A stretch of 13,417 nt of DNA from Phoronis ovalis (lineage: Eukaryota; Phoronida; Phoronidae), in contig JAOXYB010019527.1 of assembly GCA_028565635.1 (NCBI GenBank), positions 4,425-17,841 on the forward strand, read 5' to 3'. The translations under genes were made by a program, and so were the position numbers. Shown one piece after another: positions 8,525 to 13,417 of this stretch. Each line of letters starts with the position of its first letter. The stretch's first letter is position 1. A model generated the notes under the pieces. It made no database searches, had not been told where the DNA came from, and saw nothing but the letters and a program-made list of their open reading frames with translations.

Positions 8525-9529
8525 TTAGAAGCAGGACTTTGTCTTCAACTTTCTCCAAATCCGAAGCATTTGTTCTGGTGACACATAATGATGAGAGATA
8601 GAATTTTTTATCACGCAGATATCCTTTGTTAGTTGTCCAAAATTAAACCCAGGATGATCTAATAACGGTACATGTGGAACCTTTCGTGCACAGAGACCCG
8701 TTATATAAATATCTTCCAGCCAAAACAATGGCGTGCTTAATGAAGAACGATACATTTCAGGAACGATATCACCAGTCATGACGTACGCTGTTCCGGAAAT
8801 GTATTTTGGATACGTGTCATTTGGATATGAGGAATATGGCGTGTACCACTTAGAATTGGGATTGCGCTTTGGCTCCGAGTAAGCTTGCAAGCTTCCCATT
8901 ATAAAACGTTTCACACGATAAGAGTCTTTTAGAAGTGCTACTAAGTTTTTAACATTTACAAAAATATCATCATCCACTTTGAGCATATATTGAGCGTTTT
9001 TACAAAAGACTGAAACCCATTTTAACGCTGCTACAGATTTGACAGACAGATTCCTATAACTATCCACAAAATCTTCCTGGATAACATCTCGAAAACGACT
9101 ACTTTCATTATTTATCAAATATTGCGTTGGTATTGTTTTAGGCTTTCCAACAAGAAACACTAGTCTTGAATTCATTTCATCACGCTTTGTACCTTTTCCC
9201 CAGGTGTTACGAATCGCAAAGCGTTGTCGTACATTTTCAGGCGCAGAACAGACGACAATCACCAATAAAATCTCACCACCTCCATTCTGCGTTCTACACA
9301 TATCAATCTCATTATGAATTAATTCATAATTATGTGGGTTAACGTATATTTCGCCTAAACTGGTAGAATTTCCTCCTTTAATGTCTGACATTTGGAAGAC
9401 TGAATTATTCCTGTATAATAATGGTGAATACATGGTTTGTTCTTGCTGTAAGTACACTAGCAGCACCATAAAATTAACAGCTCCACAAACGAAAACTGTC
9501 ATCCACACGTTGAGATATGCACCCGCCAT
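8525..9529 (-). CDS. Beta-1,3-galactosyltransferase-like protein, GT31 family (B3GALT1/2/5 type)
   Basis: Predicted Golgi type II membrane enzyme transferring galactose from UDP-Gal in beta-1,3 linkage to an acceptor glycan. Single uninterrupted frame of 334 residues, near the usual size for B3GALT1 relatives. A short cytosolic tail (1-7), a membrane anchor (about 8-27) and a stem precede the catalytic domain. Visible family motifs are VNPHNYELIHNE (63-74, a block shared with B3GALT1), AIRNTWG (105-111), EDFVDSYRNLSVK (152-164), the metal and nucleotide-sugar binding VDDDIF (185-190, DxD), YPKYISGTAYV (240-250), EDIYITGLC (272-280) and SPEQMLRIW (317-325). Sequons at Asn41, 54, 141, 160 and 237 suit a lumenal glycoprotein. 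The start is supported by a G at -3 and +4 and by the anchor directly after it. Acceptor specificity cannot be read; a GlcNAc- or GalNAc-transferring GT31 member remains possible. Confidence 0.93.
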   Translation of the reverse strand: MAGAYLNVWMTVFVCGAVNFMVLLVYLQQEQTMYSPLLYRNNSVFQMSDIKGGNSTSLGEIYVNPHNYELIHNEIDMCRTQNGGGEILLVIVVCSAPENVRQRFAIRNTWGKGTKRDEMNSRLVFLVGKPKTIPTQYLINNESSRFRDVIQEDFVDSYRNLSVKSVAALKWVSVFCKNAQYMLKVDDDIFVNVKNLVALLKDSYRVKRFIMGSLQAYSEPKRNPNSKWYTPYSSYPNDTYPKYISGTAYVMTGDIVPEMYRSSLSTPLFWLEDIYITGLCARKVPHVPLLDHPGFNFGQLTKDICVIKNSISHHYVSPEQMLRIWRKLKTKSCF

Positions 9530-9539
9530 TTCCCTTCAT
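9474..9539 (-). other. Upstream ORF overlapping the galactosyltransferase start
   Basis: ATG at 9537-9539 opens a 21-codon frame, shifted relative to the main frame, that ends in TAA at 9474-9476 after running 55 nt into the coding region. Its context (G at -3, A at +4) is close to that of the main start. If the transcript includes it, translation of the enzyme would depend on leaky scanning. Confidence 0.5.
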
Positions 9540-9552
9540 TTCCCAAAAAGTT
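9530..9552 (-). other. 5' UTR part of the galactosyltransferase exon
   Basis: The 23 nt between the inferred splice acceptor and the start codon. Contains an out-of-frame ATG at 9537-9539 in the same GGGAAATG context as the true start. Confidence 0.6.
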
Positions 9553-9564
9553 CTACAAAAAAAA
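9553..9564 (-). promoter_or_regulatory. Splice acceptor of a 5' UTR intron
   Basis: On the minus strand the sequence just upstream of the start reads GATTTTTTTTGTAG|AAC, a polypyrimidine tract and AG of textbook quality. Many animal GT31 genes have an intronless coding region preceded by an intron in the 5' UTR. The matching donor and first exon are not identified and may lie beyond the right edge. Confidence 0.6.
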
Positions 9565-11313
9565 TCAACAGTAATATTATACTGACAGGAAATAAATGTG
9601 TTGCAATGAAGTACTGAAACGTAGACAGAATTCCAGCTTCTTTGTTTAGCTGTCTCACAAAGTTGGAAAACGGAGGTACTGAAAATCTGACCATTATTGA
9701 TGGTACAAAATAATTTATGCGTATTCAAGATTTCACACAAAAAGAACATTTATCATATTATGATAACTTTCTAATATGTAGCCTGGAATTGTTATTTTGA
9801 TATTGACCACTAGTTTGATGGATTAAAATACCTATTTAAACAAATTAATGCAATATATAAATATGGCATTTATAAAATATGTGGTATCAGTTTATAAAAG
9901 CAGTGAGCACGTACTCTGAATTTAAAGCTGTTGTGAAAAAACAACAAAAACAACTCGTACATCAAGATGGGCACAAGAACAAGCTGTGCTACATCTAACC
10001 ACGACATAGAAAAGACAGTAAAAAAAAAGGAATTGCACGATTTTATTTTGGCCTTGTGTCTTTTATGGAATAATTAACAGTGTAGTTTTAATAGCAAGGA
10101 AATGTCTTGAAAACAGAGGATCTTCCATTTAGAATTGTTACAAGCTAATATACATATGCTGATTTAAAACAGAATAATAGGAAGACTTAAAATAAGATTA
10201 TTACAAACAAGCAACCAGAAGCCAACAATCTCAAAAGTAACTTAAGATTGGATTATCGTTTTGGGGCACGTTTTCTATACACAGACAAATACGCTAAATA
10301 ATATATTAATGTCCGCCTAACGCCTACATCAAAGAAGCTGTGGCAAGGATACTGAGAATTCTGTCGATCTCCTTTATTCTACATTATCATATGATACTTC
10401 TGGTAAGCAAATGTTTTGGCAGATTAATTGAAATACCTTTTGCCAGGAACTAATGCTCATGACCTTAATTACAAGGTTTGAGAAAATAAGCATGTTGCTT
10501 TCCAGTTAAAAACTGTCAAACACTGCCTACTCTACTTGATGGGATAATTACTAAAAAGCCTGATATTCAATTAGAAACCTAGTGACAGAATATGCCAAAC
10601 AATCACTGTTCTGTAGCTAAAACTGGTACAAATATGTGCTAATAGCATTTGCACTGAATACAATGACCACTGAATGCAATGTAAATTGCAGTATAGATTA
10701 GACTTGCCCAAAAAGACAGCCAGGCTAACTTTTCTAACATAAATCATTAGTTCAATTGAAAAATTCTTACACAGCACAGAATGGGAGAATATCACATTTT
10801 CAGTGTGTATATATATCCCTGTCTTATTACAGCTAAAAACACGATCTATTTTAAAATTTTAAAAATGGCACCCCAATTCATTAGAAAACTTTTCAAGTTT
10901 CGAAAGCAATGGTAAATCTTTCGTATAAAATTAACAATGTGAAAAAAGATACATAAAATGTTTTCATATTGAACGAAATCGAGAAAACATGCAACATCCT
11001 ATATACTATCCTGAGAAAATGGCAAAGTTGCAAGAACAACACATCAACTGCACTGTAAACCTTCACTTGCAGTTTAGCCATTTCAAAGATTTATAATTTG
11101 TACTGAACTTTTAAAGATGTGGTATTTAACAGCAGATAAACAACTGCCTACAATAAACTAGTTATAAAGTTTATATCTATCTACTATTATGTAAGGCAGT
11201 TTATTCACAAAACAATTTCTATAGAGAATATATTGGGAGTTTACTGCGGTTTTTGCACTTGATTTGTATTCCAATCCTATTTTGTTTGAGCTGACTTCTG
11301 TCTATTTTATTTA
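9565..11313. other. AT-rich non-coding region upstream of the galactosyltransferase
   Basis: Probably 5' UTR intron and flanking DNA. Open frames here (for example 10571-10795 and 10893-11081, minus strand) are 60-75 residues, hydrophobic and low in complexity, with no recognisable motif. No promoter could be placed. Confidence 0.6.
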
Positions 11314-11533
11314 GAATTAAAAGTTTTAGTAAACTTAAAATATTTTTAAAAATATATCTCTCACAACTAAATGTAGAACTCCAAGGTCTACTGTGCGCAT
11401 TATTTTTAACTCTTTTTTTTTGAATTCGAAGTTTTAGTCAATTTAAAATATTTTAATATTTAAAAATATATATCTCACAACTAAATGTAGAAATTCAAGT
11501 TCTACTGTGCATATGGTTTTAACTATTTTTAAA
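11314..11533. repeat. Diverged tandem duplication, unit about 108 bp
   Basis: Unit 1 begins GAATTAAAAGTTTTAGTAAA at 11314; unit 2 begins GAATTCGAAGTTTTAGTCAA at 11422. Both go on through TTAAAATATTTT, then CTCACAACTAAATGTAGAA, then TCTACTGTGC and a T-rich end. Differences are mostly substitutions and small indels in the A/T runs. Each unit holds a small inverted repeat, GTAGAA...TTCTAC in unit 2 and GTAGA...TCTAC in unit 1. Confidence 0.88.
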
Positions 11534-12254
11534 TTTTTAGCTACCGACATAAAGCTTGAGGTCTCATAAATTTGATTCTATCCCAAAAATACACTGCAGT
11601 ATTATTTGCAAGTGCAACAAGAACAAGAATGTGCAGTGTTTCTGGAATTAACATGAACCACGCCTCAATAAAACAGGTGCAATATAATTATACGGCTCCG
11701 ATGGTGAAAACAGCCAAATGCAGCTTACACATTTCATAATCACTTGAGAAGGCATATATTTAAAGTATAAAATAAACATTCTATTGCAGTGCACATTCTC
11801 TAAAAATATTTCATTTTTTTCTTCTAAAAATCATTTTTTAAAGATGTTATCTCGTGTAATTTAAGGTCAAATATTCCAAAGCTGATTCAAAACCAAATTT
11901 ACCATGTTTAGAAACAACAGCAATCCAAATTTCACAAAACTTGCAATGTAGCTCAATTAATGGTAGTGATATCTATGGAACGGCATAATTACTTCTGGCA
12001 AATAGTCATTGTTCTTATGTGTTTCACTTGTATTTTCTTACTTGCCACTGATTACGGCCAAAGTAATTATTCTGCTTCCAAAGATATCACCACCATCAAG
12101 CTGTGTTGTAATATTTTAATGAAATTTTCATCGCAAGTTTTTTTAAGCTCGCGAAACATTTTTCCTACAATTATGTGATACTAGGTCTAGTTTCGGTATT
12201 CTATACCCAGCTTCAGCAAGAGAAATTGTAAATTATTATTATAAGAAAAACTAC
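11534..12254. other. AT-rich non-coding stretch with one small ORF
   Basis: No family is recognised. An ATG-started 72-codon frame at 11960-12178 (plus strand) encodes a tail, a hydrophobic run FWQIVIVLMCFTCIFLLA and an NYS sequon, like a signal anchor. It has no catalytic domain and a poor start context (T at -3), so I do not call it a gene. Confidence 0.5.
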
Positions 12255-12480
12255 TCCGTCTAGGGCACGACTGCTCACAGACAGAGTGCATAGTCCACAC
12301 ACATCATTCACCATAATTAGACAGGGAAACCTTCATGGGCCAAAAAACCTGTCTTCTGACTGACATGGGGGTCTGACCATAACGGATCAGAGGCAACCTC
12401 CTCAGTCAAGAACGAAAGAATTAAGGCTCTCTATGTCTTTCCAACACCCATCCAAGGCCAGGCAGGCCAGACATTGCTTA
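12255..12480. other. GC-rich island of unknown nature
   Basis: About 50% G+C by direct count (109 of 220 bases over 12261-12480), against about 20-35% in neighbouring stretches. Holds a perfect 7-bp inverted repeat, AGACAGG (12319-12325) and CCTGTCT (12348-12354), and the near-duplicated GGCCAGGCAGGCCAG. It could be an old repeat insertion, a conserved regulatory element or a structured RNA. No splice-bounded exon and no RNA polymerase III boxes are convincing. Confidence 0.5.
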
Positions 12481-13173
12481 TTAACTTCTAGAGGTGTTGG
12501 TATTCATAACTATTGGTCTAAATTCCCCTATACATATTAAATATTTATATAGAAACTCACCTGACTAGCTGCAGTTATAACCAACCTGGTCTAAATACCA
12601 ATCTAAATTGGAAACAGAATGTGTTTGCTTTCATGGCATACTTTCGCATCATGGAGGAGCAACTAACCTAAATTACTGTAATTTTTAAAAATTTTCCAAG
12701 AATTTATTTTAATATTATTTATTTAAGGTAAAGCACGCATAATCTTAGAAAGTAATATATAATGCAATGAAAATAATTTAAAAAAACAGGAGTATAATGA
12801 AGCATTGAATTATAATCAGTAGTTAGTTATCTGCTATCCTATAAACTACTGAATTTAATTAGAATGATAATTAAGAAAATCTAAAAATCAAGAACACTAA
12901 AATAGGGCTTTTAAAATGGCCATGATTTTTTAGTTAGGTTATCAGTAAAAATAAGTTTGTTTGGCTTAGCCAAAAAAATCCAAAATGACCCCTACTTAAA
13001 CTTTTTATTCCATAAATCCTGTCATTTTTTTTTATTTATAAAAATTATTGTCAAGTTACAGGAATTGTATAGTAAAACAAACTGTCATTGTGCTATTTAA
13101 AAAAAGGTTTTTAGCAAGTATGTATGTATACCCTGATAACTGCTTCACGCAGCTCGTTTGAACAGTGTAATCA
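12481..13173. other. AT-rich non-coding stretch
   Basis: Contains copy B of the dispersed repeat (12814-12840), two GGTCTAA words (12515-12521 and 12588-12594) and the inverted repeat CCAAT...ATTGG near 12598-12611. Nothing else is supported. Confidence 0.6.
12814..12840 (-). repeat. Dispersed repeat, copy B (inverted)
   Basis: Read on the minus strand this is AGGATAGCAGATAACTAACT followed by ACTGATT. It equals copy A at 5667-5709 with about 16 bases missing at the internal GAT. Similarity fades quickly on both sides, so the family, if real, is short or old. Confidence 0.65.
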
Positions 13174-13417
13174 TAAGGCCCATTCAGACTTACCACTTAG
13201 AGTGCTTCACAATAGAGCGCTTTATAATAATGCGCTTCAGCCTCTACGCGATTAATTCGCTTCAAGAGCATTAAAATAAAGCGCATCAAGCAAAAACTAA
13301 TCCTCTTCCCGAGGTGAATTAACTTTTTCCTGATGCGCTGTAAGCGACTTAACTTGCAAGTGTGGACACGAAGCGACTTCAATTCGCTTTCTGCCACAAG
13401 CTGATTTTTAATAAATT
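13174..13417. mobile_element. Probable left end of a PIF/Harbinger-type DNA transposon or MITE, cut by window edge
   Basis: Base composition changes sharply. From 13177 the sequence reads GGCCCATTCAGACTTACCAC, like the GGGCC...TTCA(C/G)AC terminal repeats of PIF/Harbinger-type elements, preceded by TAA (13174-13176), the size and form of their TWA target duplication. Inside are 12 CpGs in about 225 bp, against about 4 in the preceding 670 bp, and a run of roughly 15-bp units containing GCGCTT or GCGCAT. The open frame on the minus strand (13197-13397) lacks an ATG and looks like a by-product of that periodicity. The other end, a second target copy and any transposase lie outside the window, so the class is inferred. 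Confidence 0.5.
13201..13245. repeat. Imperfect 15-bp subterminal repeats
   Basis: Three consecutive 15-base units begin AGTGCTTCA (13201), AGCGCTTTA (13216) and TGCGCTTCA (13231). Looser copies follow at 13255-13263 and 13279-13287. Further in, AAGCGACTT occurs twice (13342-13350 and 13371-13379). Such arrays in transposon ends often bind the transposase. Confidence 0.6.

Noticed and set aside
8525-9529. Galactosyltransferase as a processed retrocopy because the coding region has no introns
   Set aside because: The frame is intact with all catalytic motifs, no poly(A) tract or target duplication is seen, and an acceptor upstream indicates a normal 5' UTR intron.
9474-9749. 91-codon minus-strand frame upstream of the galactosyltransferase as a separate gene
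   Set aside because: It runs through the inferred splice acceptor and overlaps the true start in another frame; only its last 21 codons are relevant, as an upstream ORF.
12445-12475. Similarity of the GC island (minus strand, CTTGGATGGGTG) to the 3' part of 5S rRNA, suggesting a 5S-derived SINE
   Set aside because: The match is only about a dozen bases; the remaining internal promoter sequence of 5S rRNA is absent.
13197-13397. 66-codon minus-strand frame at the right edge as a protein gene
   Set aside because: It starts from GTG rather than ATG, and its repeating residues follow the 15-bp DNA periodicity of the putative transposon end.
1-13417. Prokaryotic systems such as CRISPR arrays, operons, riboswitches or phage islands
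   Set aside because: The window is plainly animal genomic DNA with spliceosomal introns; no spaced repeat arrays or clustered compact genes occur.

Overview
The window is genomic DNA from an animal, probably an invertebrate. It is roughly two-thirds A+T by eye. The genes are spaced far apart, one is split by GT-AG introns, and no bacterial operon or ribosome-binding-site logic is visible. Both recognisable proteins have close animal relatives: cytosolic aspartyl-tRNA synthetase and a Golgi beta-1,3-galactosyltransferase. The many ACATGTA/TACATGTA words and the small intronless galactosyltransferase would fit a lophotrochozoan such as a mollusc. That is only an impression, and I cannot name the species.

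Left third (1-5896, plus strand): the last nine exons of the cytosolic aspartyl-tRNA synthetase gene (DARS1). They encode 332 residues and a stop, which is the complete class II catalytic domain. The N-terminal anticodon-binding part (about 170 residues in the human protein) must lie to the left of the window. All eight internal introns follow GT-AG, and the reading phase is kept across every junction. The exons total 999 nt, exactly 333 codons with the stop. The largest intron (3029-5222) is 2.2 kb. Intron 5295-5804 carries a 26-bp tandem repeat and a sequence found again, inverted, near 12.8 kb.

Middle (5897-8524): about 2.6 kb between two genes that point at each other, with candidate polyadenylation signals for both and no convincing third gene.

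8525-9552, minus strand: a complete single-exon coding region of 334 residues for a GT31 family beta-1,3-galactosyltransferase-like type II membrane protein. A strong splice acceptor lies 24-25 nt upstream of its start codon, so the gene probably has a 5' UTR intron. An out-of-frame ATG in the same sequence context, 10 nt upstream, is an unusual detail.

Right third (9553-13417): AT-rich DNA upstream of the galactosyltransferase. It contains a diverged tandem duplication of about 108 bp (11314-11533), an island of about 50% GC with a hairpin (about 12255-12480), and the inverted dispersed repeat. At the window edge is a CpG-rich segment that looks like one end of a PIF/Harbinger-type DNA transposon or MITE.

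The two genes have no evident functional link: one is housekeeping translation and the other is Golgi glycosylation. I see no new multi-gene system here. The most interesting material is non-coding: the transposon end, the repeat pair, the GC island and the duplicated start-codon context.
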